A stretch of 64,000 nt of DNA from Prescottella defluvii (GTDB taxonomy: Bacteria; Actinomycetota; Actinomycetes; Mycobacteriales; Mycobacteriaceae). Where the stretch lies: positions 62,001-126,000 of the forward strand of contig NZ_JPOC01000029.1 in assembly GCF_000738775.1 (NCBI RefSeq), in the 5' to 3' direction. Shown piece after piece: positions 20,351-28,532 of the stretch. Positions within the stretch are counted from its first letter, which is position 1. Each line of letters starts with the position of its first letter. A model generated the notes under the pieces. That model was not told the DNA's origin. It saw nothing but the letters and a program-made list of their open reading frames with translations, and made no database searches. The position numbers and the translations under genes were made by a program.

Positions 20351-21220
20351 CTAGTCGCGCAGACCGGCGAGCTTCTCGGCCCGCTCGACGACGTTGGCGA
20401 GCAGGAACGCGCGGGTGAGCGGTCCGACACCGCCGGGGTTCGGCGAGACGAAGCCGGCGACCTCGCGGACGTCGTCGGCGACGTCGCCCTTCAGTCCGTC
20501 GGCGGTGCGGCTGACACCCACGTCGAGGACCGCGGCACCCGGCTTGACCATGTCGGCGGTGATCAGCCCGGCGACACCGGCGGCGGCGACGACGATGTCG
20601 GCGCGGCGCACCTCGGCGGCCAGGTCCTTGGTGCCGGTGTGGCACAGCGTGACCGTCGCGTTCTCCGAACGGCGGGTCAGCAGCAGTCCGATGGGGCGGC
20701 CGATGGTGACGCCACGACCGACGACGGTGACGTGGGCGCCGTCGATCGGCACCTCGTAGCGGCGCAGCAGGTGCACGACGCCACGCGGGGTGCAGGGCAG
20801 CGTCGCCTCCTTGCCCAGGACCAGGCGACCCAGGTTCACCGGGTGCAGGCCGTCGGCGTCCTTGTCGGGGTCGATGCGCTCGAGGGCGGCGTTCTCGTCG
20901 AGGTGCTTGGGCAGCGGCAGCTGCACGATGTAGCCGGTGCACTCGGGGTTGGCGTTGAGCTCGTCGATGACGGCCTCGAGTTCGGCCTGGGTGATGTCGG
21001 CGGGCAGGTCGCGGCGGATCGAGGCGACACCGAGCTTGGCGCAGTCGTTGTGCTTGCCGCGCACGTAGGACGCGGATCCGGGGTCGTCACCGACGAGGAT
21101 CGTGCCGAGTCCGGGCGTGATGCCCTTCTCCTTCAAGGCCGCCACCCTGGCCTCGAGGTCGATGAAAATCTCGTCGCGGGTCGCTTTGCCGTCCAGGATC
21201 GTTGCAGTCACGGCGACCAT
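20351..21220 (-). CDS. folD: Methylene-THF dehydrogenase/cyclohydrolase
   Basis: A 289-residue bifunctional one-carbon enzyme that interconverts 5,10-methylene-THF and 10-formyl-THF using NADP. Motifs: the catalytic Lys region [37 protein letters not shown], the Rossmann loop [13 protein letters not shown], and the C-terminal [11 protein letters not shown]. Start and length fit the family; an alternative start two codons in would make no difference to the domain. It is divergent from the GNAT gene, with only about 20 bp between starts. Confidence 0.97.
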   Translation of the reverse strand: MVAVTATILDGKATRDEIFIDLEARVAALKEKGITPGLGTILVGDDPGSASYVRGKHNDCAKLGVASIRRDLPADITQAELEAVIDELNANPECTGYIVQLPLPKHLDENAALERIDPDKDADGLHPVNLGRLVLGKEATLPCTPRGVVHLLRRYEVPIDGAHVTVVGRGVTIGRPIGLLLTRRSENATVTLCHTGTKDLAAEVRRADIVVAAAGVAGLITADMVKPGAAVLDVGVSRTADGLKGDVADDVREVAGFVSPNPGGVGPLTRAFLLANVVERAEKLAGLRD

Positions 21221-21242
21221 TGTTCCAGGCTAGGGTGACCGC

Positions 21243-21749
21243 GTGACATCCGCTCCGGATCTTCGCGGTCCGCGTGTCCTGCTGACGCCCGTCCGGCCCG
21301 TCCATCGCGACCGGTTGCGTGAGATCCACAACTCCCCCGCGGTGCGCCGGTGGTGGCAGGTTCCCGCCGACGATTGGCCCTCGCCCGAGCCCGGCACCGT
21401 CGGATACGCCGTGCTGCTCGACGACCGCGTCGTGGGGTTCGTGCAGTGGTACGAGGAGGCGGACCCCGAGTTCCGGCACGCCGGTGTGGACCTGTTCCTC
21501 GATGCGGCCGTGCACGGCCGCGGGCTGGGCACCGAGGTGGTGCGGGTGCTGTGCACGCATCTGGTGGACGACCACGGCTTCCATCGGATCGTCATCGACC
21601 CCGAGGCCGCGAACACGGTGGCGGTCGCGTGCTACCGCAAGGTGGGGTTCCGGGACGTCGGTGTCATGCGCGAGTACAGCAAGGGCGCGGACGGCGTGTG
21701 GCGCGACGGACTGCTGATGGATCTGCTGGCCCGCGAACTCGTGCGCTGA
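21243..21749 (+). CDS. GNAT-family N-acetyltransferase, AAC(6')-like
   Basis: A 168-residue acetyltransferase. The layout LLTPVRPVHRDRLREIHNSPAVRRWW at the N-terminus and RGLGTEVVRVLCTHLVDDHGFHRIVIDP in the acetyl-CoA binding core (Q/R-x-x-G-x-G/A variant HGRGLGTE) followed by NTVAVACYRKVGFRDVG resembles the aminoglycoside 6'-acetyltransferase branch of the superfamily. Resistance cannot be inferred: most chromosomal members act on other amines. Start is GTG at 21243, close to the divergent folD start. Confidence 0.85.
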   Translation: MTSAPDLRGPRVLLTPVRPVHRDRLREIHNSPAVRRWWQVPADDWPSPEPGTVGYAVLLDDRVVGFVQWYEEADPEFRHAGVDLFLDAAVHGRGLGTEVVRVLCTHLVDDHGFHRIVIDPEAANTVAVACYRKVGFRDVGVMREYSKGADGVWRDGLLMDLLARELVR

Positions 21750-21758
21750 CCCCCGTCC

Positions 21759-22367
21759 TCACCACGGTTCGACGACGAGTCCGTGCGCCGCCGCGTAGGC
21801 GACCGCCTGCGTCAACTCCACCTGGGTCTTGTCGAGCTTCGCGGCCGTCCACAGTCCGGCGTCGACGTGCGCCCCGCGCAGGTCCGCGCCCTCGAGGCGG
21901 GTGCCTTCGACGCGGGCACCCAGCAGATCCACCGACCGCAGGATCGCGCCGCGCAGGTCCGCCTGCACCAGGTTGGCTTCACGGAACCGGGAATCGGCGA
22001 AGTCCAGCCCACGCAGGTCGGCGCCGCCCATCGACACCAGCGTGAAGTCCACCTCGTCGATCTGCAGAGGTCGCAACTGACAGTCGACGAACACCGACCC
22101 GAGCAGGCTGCAGCTACGGAAGCTGCTGTGCCACAAAGTGGTCCGCGCAAACATGCACGACCGGAACGCGCTGCCGTGGTGATGCGAGTCGGTGAGATCG
22201 GCCCCGGTGAAATCGCACTCGGTGAAAACCGCGAACTCGGTCCGCAACTCGGACAGGTCGGCGTCCCGGAACGAGCACGCGGTGTAGCGGTGCCGGCTCC
22301 AGTTCTCGCGCGACATACGGGCGTCGGAGAAGTCCTCCCCCACGATCTCCACGAGTTCACCTGTCAT
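21759..22367 (-). CDS. Pentapeptide-repeat protein
   Basis: A 202-residue protein composed largely of A(D/N)LxX pentapeptide repeats: for example FRDADLSEL, CDFTGADLTD, GADLRGLDF, EANLVQADLRGAIL, ADLRGAHV. Such repeats build a right-handed quadrilateral beta-helix. Some members (MfpA, Qnr) mimic DNA and protect gyrase from quinolones; most have no known role, and Cys/Phe-rich rungs here (CSFRDA, CMFART, CSLLGS, CQLRP) are unlike MfpA. The ATG at 22367 was chosen since upstream codons are low-complexity Arg/Gly. It converges with the GNAT gene. Confidence 0.88.
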   Translation of the reverse strand: MTGELVEIVGEDFSDARMSRENWSRHRYTACSFRDADLSELRTEFAVFTECDFTGADLTDSHHHGSAFRSCMFARTTLWHSSFRSCSLLGSVFVDCQLRPLQIDEVDFTLVSMGGADLRGLDFADSRFREANLVQADLRGAILRSVDLLGARVEGTRLEGADLRGAHVDAGLWTAAKLDKTQVELTQAVAYAAAHGLVVEPW

Positions 22368-22482
22368 ACGTCCATGCTGCCCCCGGGCACCGACATTTAC
22401 GACCGTCGCACCCAGCGGGCGGTGACGGTCGCCGCCGCGCCCGCGTGCCGGCGCACCCTCGGCGCCTGGCAAGCTGAACGCC

Positions 22483-22947
22483 GTGTTTCGAGTGATGTTC
22501 CACGAGCCCCGGATCCCGCCCAATACCGGCAACGCGATCCGCATGGTCGCCGGTACCGGCTGCGAACTGCATCTCGTCGGCCCGCTCGGGTTCGACCTGT
22601 CCGAGCCGAAGCTGAAGCGGGCGGGTCTGGACTACCACGACCTCGCCTCGGTCACGGTGCACGAGAATCTCGAGGCCGCGTGGGCGGCGCTGAATCCCGA
22701 CCGCGTGTTCGCGTTCACCGCGCACGCGTCGACGTCGTACGCCGACATCGAGTACCGGGCCGGCGACGTCCTGCTGTTCGGCCCCGAGCCGACGGGGCTG
22801 TCGGAGGAGGTCCTCGCCGACCCGCACGTGACCGCGCACGTGCGGATCCCGATGGTGCCGGGCCGGCGGTCGCTGAACCTGTCGAATGCGGCGGCGGTCG
22901 TCACGTACGAGGCGTGGCGCCAGCACGGCTTCGAGGGAGGCGTCTAG
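22483..22947 (+). CDS. trmL: tRNA (cytidine/uridine-34-2'-O)-methyltransferase
   Basis: A 154-residue SPOUT-class methyltransferase, the short TrmL/YibK type that 2'-O-methylates the wobble base of tRNA-Leu isoacceptors with SAM. It shows the start FRVMFHEPRIPPNTGNAIR, motif 2 LLFGPEPTGLSEEVL and motif 3 IPMVPGRRSLNLSNA, which form the trefoil-knot SAM site. GTG start at 22483. From memory it occupies the place of mycobacterial spoU (Rv3366). It converges with the LysR gene 12 bp away and is the last backbone gene before the sulfur block. Confidence 0.95.
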   Translation: MFRVMFHEPRIPPNTGNAIRMVAGTGCELHLVGPLGFDLSEPKLKRAGLDYHDLASVTVHENLEAAWAALNPDRVFAFTAHASTSYADIEYRAGDVLLFGPEPTGLSEEVLADPHVTAHVRIPMVPGRRSLNLSNAAAVVTYEAWRQHGFEGGV

Positions 22948-22959
22948 CTTCGGCGGCGT

Positions 22960-23853
22960 CTAGCCTCCGGCGCGCGCGATGTCGAGGAAGTCGCGGGCGG
23001 CGCCGCGCAGTCCGCGGGATTCGTCCCACACCGCGAGCAGCCGTCGCGGCATCCGCAGGCCTTCGACCTCGACGGCGGAGAGTCGTCCGTCCCCCAGGTC
23101 TGCCTCGACCGCGAGGGACGACACGACGGCGGGTGCGTTGCCGGCGACGACTGCCGCTTTGACGGCGGTGCACGAGGTCAGTTCCAGCAGTGGTTCGACG
23201 CATCCGGGCACGGCGTGTTCGAGTGTCGTTCGGGTGCCGGAGCCCGATTCGCGCTGGATCAGTGCGGTGGATGCGAGTTCGCTCGCGGCGATCGGCGAGC
23301 GGGAGATCCAGTGGTGGCCGGGTGGGACGATCACGACGAGCTCGTCACGTGCCACCTCGAGTGATCGCAGTCCGTCCGGGATCGCGGGGCCTTCGACGAA
23401 TCCGAGGTCGGCGTCGCCCGCTCGGACCTGCGCGGCGACGTCGGTGGAGTTGAGCAGGCGCACCGAGGTGACGACGTTCGGGTGTTTGCGTCGCATCGTG
23501 ACCGTCCACGCCGGTACGAGGTATTCGGCGATGGTCATGCTGGCGGCGACGGTGAGGTTGGCGTCCATCTCGCCGCGCAGGGCGACGACGCCGGACGCGA
23601 GTTCCTCGGCGGAGTCGAGGATCGCGGACGCCCATTCCAGGATCAGTGCGCCCTCTGCGGTGGGTTGGACGCCGCCGGAGCCGCGGTCGAACACGCGGAT
23701 CCCGAGCTGACGTTCCGCGGAGCGCACCCGTGCGCTGACGGCCTGCTGACTGAGCCCGTGTTCGCGTCCGGCCGCCCCCATGCTCCCGAGCCGACCCACC
23801 GCGACCAGCACGTCCAGCGCGGCGAGTTCGGGAACGCGGTTCGAGAGCGGCAT
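22960..23853 (-). CDS. LysR-family transcriptional regulator
   Basis: A 297-residue regulator. The N-terminal winged helix-turn-helix is LDVLVAVGRLGSMGAAGREHGLSQQAVSARVRSAERQLGIRVFDRG; the rest is a periplasmic-binding-like effector domain. It is divergent from the TDT-family transporter across a 91-bp gap, the classic LysR arrangement for control of the divergent gene. A T-N11-A site is expected there, but I could not fix one by eye. The effector is unknown; sulfite or an organic acid would fit the transporter family. Confidence 0.92.
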   Translation of the reverse strand: MPLSNRVPELAALDVLVAVGRLGSMGAAGREHGLSQQAVSARVRSAERQLGIRVFDRGSGGVQPTAEGALILEWASAILDSAEELASGVVALRGEMDANLTVAASMTIAEYLVPAWTVTMRRKHPNVVTSVRLLNSTDVAAQVRAGDADLGFVEGPAIPDGLRSLEVARDELVVIVPPGHHWISRSPIAASELASTALIQRESGSGTRTTLEHAVPGCVEPLLELTSCTAVKAAVVAGNAPAVVSSLAVEADLGDGRLSAVEVEGLRMPRRLLAVWDESRGLRGAARDFLDIARAGG

Positions 23854-23944
23854 ACCCCCAAGGCTAGCCCCACAAGTTGCGTTTGTACCCCGTCCACCCC
23901 GAGGCTGCTACCGGGGACAACGATGAAACGGAAGAGTTGATGTC

Positions 23945-25009
23945 ATGCTCACAGCTTCACGTCTGGCCCATCTGACGCCCAACTGGTTCGCCGTGGTGAT
24001 GGGGACCGGCATCATCGCCGTCGCCACCGCCGCACTGCCGGTGAATCTTCCCGGCCGGCAGGCGATCGCGCTGGCCTTCTGGCTGCTGGCGACGGCCCTG
24101 CTCGTGGTGATCGCGACCGCGTTCGTCGTCCACTGGGTCCGGCACACCGAGCATGCCCGCGACTACGCCCGCAGCGTGACGATGTTCCCGTTCTACGGGG
24201 CGCTGCCGATGGCGGTGCTCACCGTCGGTGCGGGCACCGCCGCGGTCGGCTCGACCGTGCTCGACCCGAACATTGCGTTCGCGGTCGCGGGGGTGCTGTG
24301 GACGCTGGGCACCGGCGCCGGACTCGCGACCTTCACGGTGATGGCGCGGCGGCTGCAGACGGTCGCCGACCGCGGCAACCCGAGCCCGGCCTGGCTGATG
24401 CCGGTGGTGCCGCCGATGGTGTCGGCCGCGACCGGTGCGGCACTGGTGGAACACGTTCCCGCGGGATGGCCCCGGGTCACGATGCTCGGCGGTTGCTACA
24501 CGCTCTTCACGCTCGCGCTGGTCTTCGGGCTGTGCATCCTCACCATGGTCGGCCGCGAGATCGCCGAGCGCGGACTGCCGCCGCTGCAGGCCCTGCCCAC
24601 GATGTGGATTCCGCTCGGCATCATGGGCCAGTCGATCGCGGCCGCGAATCTGCTCGGCACCGCGGCCGAGCACGCCGTCGGCCACGACGTCGCCGCCGCC
24701 CTGCACGTCGCCGGCCTGGGCTACGGACTCGTCATGGGCACGTTCATGATCGTCGCGTTCACCGCGGTCGGGGTGGTCACGGCCCGGGCCTTCCGGCGGG
24801 GCCTGACGTTCACCATGAGCTGGTGGAGCTTCACCTTCCCGGTGGGCGCGTGCGCCGTCGGGATGGGGGCATTCGGTGTCGCGGGCGACTTCGAGATCCC
24901 GCGACTGCTGTCAGCCGGACTGCTGGGCGCCCTGGTCCTCGCCTGGTGCGTGGTCGCAATTCACACCGCACACCGGGTTCGGACCAGGGCGCTTCCGGCT
25001 CCGGCCTGA
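23945..25009 (+). CDS. TDT-family (TehA/SLAC1/Ssu1-type) anion exporter
   Basis: A 354-residue membrane protein with ten hydrophobic helices and the family opening LTPNWFAVVMGTGI. Members include TehA, plant SLAC1 anion channel, fungal malate permease Mae1 and the sulfite exporter Ssu1; bacterial relatives have been linked to sulfite export. Automatic annotation would say tellurite resistance or C4-dicarboxylate transport. Its position next to a reactive-sulfur gene set favours sulfite or thiosulfate efflux, an inference. It is divergent from LysR and converges with the DUF302 gene 18 bp away. Confidence 0.9.
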   Translation: MLTASRLAHLTPNWFAVVMGTGIIAVATAALPVNLPGRQAIALAFWLLATALLVVIATAFVVHWVRHTEHARDYARSVTMFPFYGALPMAVLTVGAGTAAVGSTVLDPNIAFAVAGVLWTLGTGAGLATFTVMARRLQTVADRGNPSPAWLMPVVPPMVSAATGAALVEHVPAGWPRVTMLGGCYTLFTLALVFGLCILTMVGREIAERGLPPLQALPTMWIPLGIMGQSIAAANLLGTAAEHAVGHDVAAALHVAGLGYGLVMGTFMIVAFTAVGVVTARAFRRGLTFTMSWWSFTFPVGACAVGMGAFGVAGDFEIPRLLSAGLLGALVLAWCVVAIHTAHRVRTRALPAPA

Positions 25010-25027
25010 GCCGGGCCGAACAGTCGG

Positions 25028-25414
25028 TCAGGCCAGGGCGCCGATCGCGGCCTGCAGCCGGGTCGTGGCCTCGGCGGCGACCGCCTCGAGTTCCGGTTCT
25101 TTGGTCACCTCGACCATGATCGCCGGATTCATCGCCTCGACGATCACGCCGTCACCGTCGCCGCGGACGACGACGTTGCACGGCAGCAGCAGCCCGATCT
25201 GGCGATCCACGCCGACCGCCCGGTGGGCGAGTTGCGGATTGCACGCGCCGAGAATGACGTACGGCTCCATCTCGGCGCCGATCTTCGTCTTCAGCGTGGC
25301 CTGCATGTCGATCTCGGTGAGGACACCGAAACCCTGCTCGGCCAACGCGGCCCGGGTCTTGGCGATCGCGTCGTCGAACTCGGTGTTCAAACGGGTCGAG
25401 ATTCCCAGATCCAT
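25028..25414 (-). CDS. DUF302-domain protein
   Basis: A 128-residue protein of the DUF302 family: EFDDAIAKTRAALAEQGFGVLTEIDMQATLKTKIG, then YVILGACNPQLAHRAV with a conserved Cys-Asn-Pro, and IGLLLPCNVVVR. The fold is a small alpha/beta dimer; the biochemical role is unknown. DUF302 genes repeatedly sit beside CsoR-family regulators, rhodaneses and heterodisulfide-type flavoproteins, which suggests persulfide handling. The ATG at 25414 is preferred to the GTG one codon earlier because AGGAG then has normal spacing. It lies 49 bp downstream of the CsoR-family gene, on the same strand. Confidence 0.9.
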   Translation of the reverse strand: MDLGISTRLNTEFDDAIAKTRAALAEQGFGVLTEIDMQATLKTKIGAEMEPYVILGACNPQLAHRAVGVDRQIGLLLPCNVVVRGDGDGVIVEAMNPAIMVEVTKEPELEAVAAEATTRLQAAIGALA

Positions 25415-25463
25415 CACGAACTCCTCACGGTTGTCGGTTCGGTTCCCGGCCTCGGGCCGGATG

Positions 25464-25823
<360 letters not shown>

Positions 25824-27989
25824 TCACCCGTGCGAGAACGTGATGTTCGGCAGCGCCTTGCGCAGCCAGCGCGGGGACCACCAGGCGGCGTTGCCGGTCA
25901 GGCGCAGCAGCACCGGCAGCAGCACCAGTCGGATCAGCACCGCGTCGAGCAGCACCGCGACACCGAGCAGGATGCCCATTTCCTTCGGCGGCAACGGTTC
26001 GGCCAGCGCGAAGCTGAAGAACACGCCCACCATGACGGCGGCCGCCGCGAAGATCACCCTGCCGGAGTGCGCCATGCCACCGATCTGGGCCTTGCGGGCG
26101 TCACCGGTCTTCTCGTACTGCTCCTTGACCGTCGACAGCAGGAACACCGTGTAGTCCATCGCGATCGCGAAGATCATCGCGAAGAAGAACACCGGACCCC
26201 AGCCGTCGAGGAAGCCCTGCGGAGTGAAGCCGAGCAGCCCGGACAGGTGACCGTCCTGGAAGATCAGCTTCGCGACACCGAACGCGGCGGCGGTCGACAG
26301 CAGGCTCACCACGGTGCCGATCAGCGAGACCAGCGGTGCCTGCAGCGCCACCAGCAGCAGCAGGAAGCCGAGCACCAGGATCACGCCGATGACGATCGGC
26401 AGGTAGTCGTTCAGGGCCTGCTGCAGGTCCAGGTTCTCCGCCGGCGCACCGCCGACCAGCGCACTGTCCGGCAGTTCGGCCCGCAGGGCGTCCAGCGTGC
26501 CACCGAGCACCGGGTCCGACGGGTCGACCGTCGGCAGCGCCTGCATCATCACCAGTCCGGAACCGTCCGGCGCCGGCATTGCGGGCGTCACTGCGGCGAC
26601 CCCCTCGACGGCTGCAGCAGCCTCGGCCGCCGCAGGCGCGTCGGCCTCGGGGACCACGATCTGCAGCGCACCCGGTGCGCCGATGCCCATCTGTTCCTGC
26701 ACCAGTTCGTAGCCCTGGCGGACGGGGGCGTCCTCCGGGACCACCTGGATGGACGGCATCGCGACCTTGAGCCCGAACACCGGGATCGCGAGCCCGACCA
26801 GGATCACGACGGCACCGACCGCGAACGGCCACGGGTGCCGGTCCAGCAGCTTGCCCCACTTGGTGAACAACGGGGAGCCGCCGGTCTGCTCCTGCTGCTT
26901 CTTGGCGTACGGCAGCGAGCCGGCGTTGACCTTGCGGCCCAGCTTGGCGAGGACCGCAGGCAGCAGCGTCAGTGTCGCCGCGAGGACGAACACGACCGCG
27001 AGCATGATGCCGACCGCCATCGTCCGGACCGCGGGCGCGGGGACCAGCAGCACGGCGGACAGGCTCACCAGCACCGTCAGCCCGGACAGCAGCACGGCCT
27101 TGCCGGCGGTGTCCATCGTCTCGGCGACCGCGAGTCGCGCATCAGCCTTCGCACGCAACGCCTCCCGGAAGCGGACGACGAGGAACAGCGCGTAGTCGAT
27201 GCCGAGCGCGAGCGCGAACATCATCGCGAAGTTCATGGCCCACACCGAGATCGGCGTGATCTCGTTGAGGAGCACCAGCGCACCGGCGGAGGCGACCAGA
27301 CCGGCCATCGTCAGCAGCAGCGGCAGACCGGCCGCGACCAACGAGCCGAACGCGAGCACCATGATGCCGAGCGTGACGGGCCACGACACCATCTCGGCCT
27401 TGATCATCGCCTCGTGGTTGGCCTTGTTGAAGTCGCTCCACAGCGCCGACGCGCCGGTCGGGTAGACCTCGATGCCGTCGCCGGACAGCGCCGTCAGGGC
27501 GGCGCCGAGGTCGTCGACTGCGCGCACCATGTCGTCGGTGTTCGCGTTCGCGCCGGCAACAAGGATGCCGGTGTGCCCGTCGGGGCTGATGGTCATGCCG
27601 GGCTGCGGCGGGATCACCTCGCCGATGCGGCCGTCCGCGGTCAGGATCGACGTGGCCTCGCCCAGCACCTGCTGCATCGCGGGATCCTCGAGCGGCTTGT
27701 CGTCGGAGTGGACGACGACCTGGATCGCGGACGACGCGTTGCCGCCGAAGTGTTCCTGCGCGAGTTCGCGCACCTTGACGGACTCGGAACCGTTGGCCTG
27801 CCAGCCGGCACCGGCCAGCGAGCTGAACACCGACGGTGCGGCGGCGCCGAGAGCGACGACGAGCACGAGCCAGGCGGTGATCACCCATTTGAAGTTGTCG
27901 GCCATCGCAGCGCCGAGTCGGGCCAGAGGCCCGCCGACGGACGCGGTGGATGGCGGCGGGGAATCCTGCCGCTGTCCGGTGGTGGTCAT
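25824..27989 (-). CDS. MMPL-family (RND superfamily) transporter
   Basis: A 721-residue membrane protein: one helix near residue 32-52, a periplasmic domain to ~180, a block of five or six helices (~190-370), a second helix and periplasmic domain (~385-530), and a last block of five helices. GIDYALFLVVRFREAL and AMDYTVFLLSTVKEQYE, the paired Asp-Tyr motifs for proton coupling, are both present. This is the short YdfJ-like actinobacterial type, not the long lipid-exporting MmpL. The substrate is unknown. It lies between regulator and rhodanese genes of the sulfur block and has a long 209-bp leader. Confidence 0.9.
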   Translation of the reverse strand: MTTTGQRQDSPPPSTASVGGPLARLGAAMADNFKWVITAWLVLVVALGAAAPSVFSSLAGAGWQANGSESVKVRELAQEHFGGNASSAIQVVVHSDDKPLEDPAMQQVLGEATSILTADGRIGEVIPPQPGMTISPDGHTGILVAGANANTDDMVRAVDDLGAALTALSGDGIEVYPTGASALWSDFNKANHEAMIKAEMVSWPVTLGIMVLAFGSLVAAGLPLLLTMAGLVASAGALVLLNEITPISVWAMNFAMMFALALGIDYALFLVVRFREALRAKADARLAVAETMDTAGKAVLLSGLTVLVSLSAVLLVPAPAVRTMAVGIMLAVVFVLAATLTLLPAVLAKLGRKVNAGSLPYAKKQQEQTGGSPLFTKWGKLLDRHPWPFAVGAVVILVGLAIPVFGLKVAMPSIQVVPEDAPVRQGYELVQEQMGIGAPGALQIVVPEADAPAAAEAAAAVEGVAAVTPAMPAPDGSGLVMMQALPTVDPSDPVLGGTLDALRAELPDSALVGGAPAENLDLQQALNDYLPIVIGVILVLGFLLLLVALQAPLVSLIGTVVSLLSTAAAFGVAKLIFQDGHLSGLLGFTPQGFLDGWGPVFFFAMIFAIAMDYTVFLLSTVKEQYEKTGDARKAQIGGMAHSGRVIFAAAAVMVGVFFSFALAEPLPPKEMGILLGVAVLLDAVLIRLVLLPVLLRLTGNAAWWSPRWLRKALPNITFSHG

Positions 27990-28019
27990 GGGAGATGCCT
28001 TTCGGGGTTGTGGGTGTCT

Positions 28020-28046
28020 GGTTCCGGTGGTTCCGGTGGTTCCGGT
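28020..28046. repeat. Three tandem copies of a 9-bp unit in the MMPL leader
   Basis: GGTTCCGGT is repeated exactly three times without gaps, immediately beside the palindromic element and 31 bp upstream of the MMPL start. It is outside any coding frame I accept. Confidence 0.85.
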
Positions 28047-28048
28047 CC

Positions 28049-28111
28049 CGCGTTTTGCGCACTTGTCGCGGTTTCACGCGTGGGATTCGCGCGACAAGTG
28101 CGCAAAACGCG
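28049..28111. repeat. Dispersed palindrome, copy 2
   Basis: Perfect 22-bp arms at 28049-28070 and 28090-28111 around a 19-base loop. The arm contains the same 15-mer, CGTTTTGCGCACTTG, as the palindrome at 7685-7744, while the inner parts differ. It sits in the leader of the MMPL gene, so if transcribed it would form a very stable hairpin ahead of that gene. Confidence 0.85.
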
Positions 28112-28121
28112 AGGGGGAGAA

Positions 28122-28137
28122 ATACGGGTGGGGGTAT
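28122..28137 (-). promoter_or_regulatory. Weak CsoR/CstR-like site upstream of the MMPL gene
   Basis: ATAC-GGGTGGGG-GTAT keeps the ATAC/GTAT ends and one G-run of the operator seen at 25757 and 30203, but the other half is not CCC. It lies 133 bp before the MMPL start and just beyond the rhodanese terminator. Confidence 0.35.
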
Positions 28138-28156
28138 ATGCGAGGGAAAAAGAGAA

Positions 28157-28187
28157 CCCGGTCGGGAACCTCTCGGCCCCGACCGGG
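28157..28187 (-). terminator. Intrinsic terminator after the rhodanese gene
   Basis: Perfect 10-bp stem CCCGGTCGGG / CCCGACCGGG with an 11-base loop. Read leftward it is followed by TTCTCTTTTTCCC, a U-rich tail. It separates the rhodanese transcript from the MMPL gene. Confidence 0.85.
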
Positions 28188-28197
28188 CTCGGGGGAG

Positions 28198-28506
28198 CTA
28201 GTTGCCGGACTCCACGACACGGCCGGACTGCAGCCAGGCCATGGTGCCGCCGGCGACGTTGACGGCGTCGACGCCGCGGGCCACCAGGTACTCGGCGGCC
28301 TGCGCGCTACGGCCACCGGCCGCGCAGATCAGGTACACGGCGCCCTCGGCCGGAACCTCGTCGACGCGTGAGACGAACTCGCTCAGCGGGATCGAGACCG
28401 CCCCGGGCACCCGGGCCTCGGCGAACTCGTCCGACTCACGGACGTCGACGAGCGGGGCGCCGGTGGCGAGCACCGCTTCGAGTTCGGTCACGTCAATTTC
28501 GCGCAT
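28198..28506 (-). CDS. Single-domain rhodanese
   Basis: A 102-residue sulfurtransferase. LVDVRESDEFAEARVPGAVSIPL and the active-site loop ICAAGGRSAQAA with Cys61 place it in the small GlpE/PspE group, which moves sulfane sulfur from persulfides or thiosulfate to thiols or cyanide. No signal peptide, so cytoplasmic. The ATG at 28506 has a GGAAGG upstream. The gene follows the reductase-rhodanese fusion after 26 bp, and the pair is likely one operon under the operator at 30203. Confidence 0.93.
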   Translation of the reverse strand: MREIDVTELEAVLATGAPLVDVRESDEFAEARVPGAVSIPLSEFVSRVDEVPAEGAVYLICAAGGRSAQAAEYLVARGVDAVNVAGGTMAWLQSGRVVESGN

Positions 28507-28532
28507 GGGGTTCCTTCCGGAGGTTCTGTGAT

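Noticed and set aside
21243-21749. Aminoglycoside resistance gene
   Set aside because: The GNAT fold resembles AAC(6') enzymes but chromosomal members of this branch usually have other substrates, and no resistance context is seen.
21759-22367. Quinolone-resistance (MfpA/Qnr) call for the pentapeptide protein
   Set aside because: The rungs lack the regular Phe/Leu core of MfpA and hold many Cys and His; only the fold is supported.
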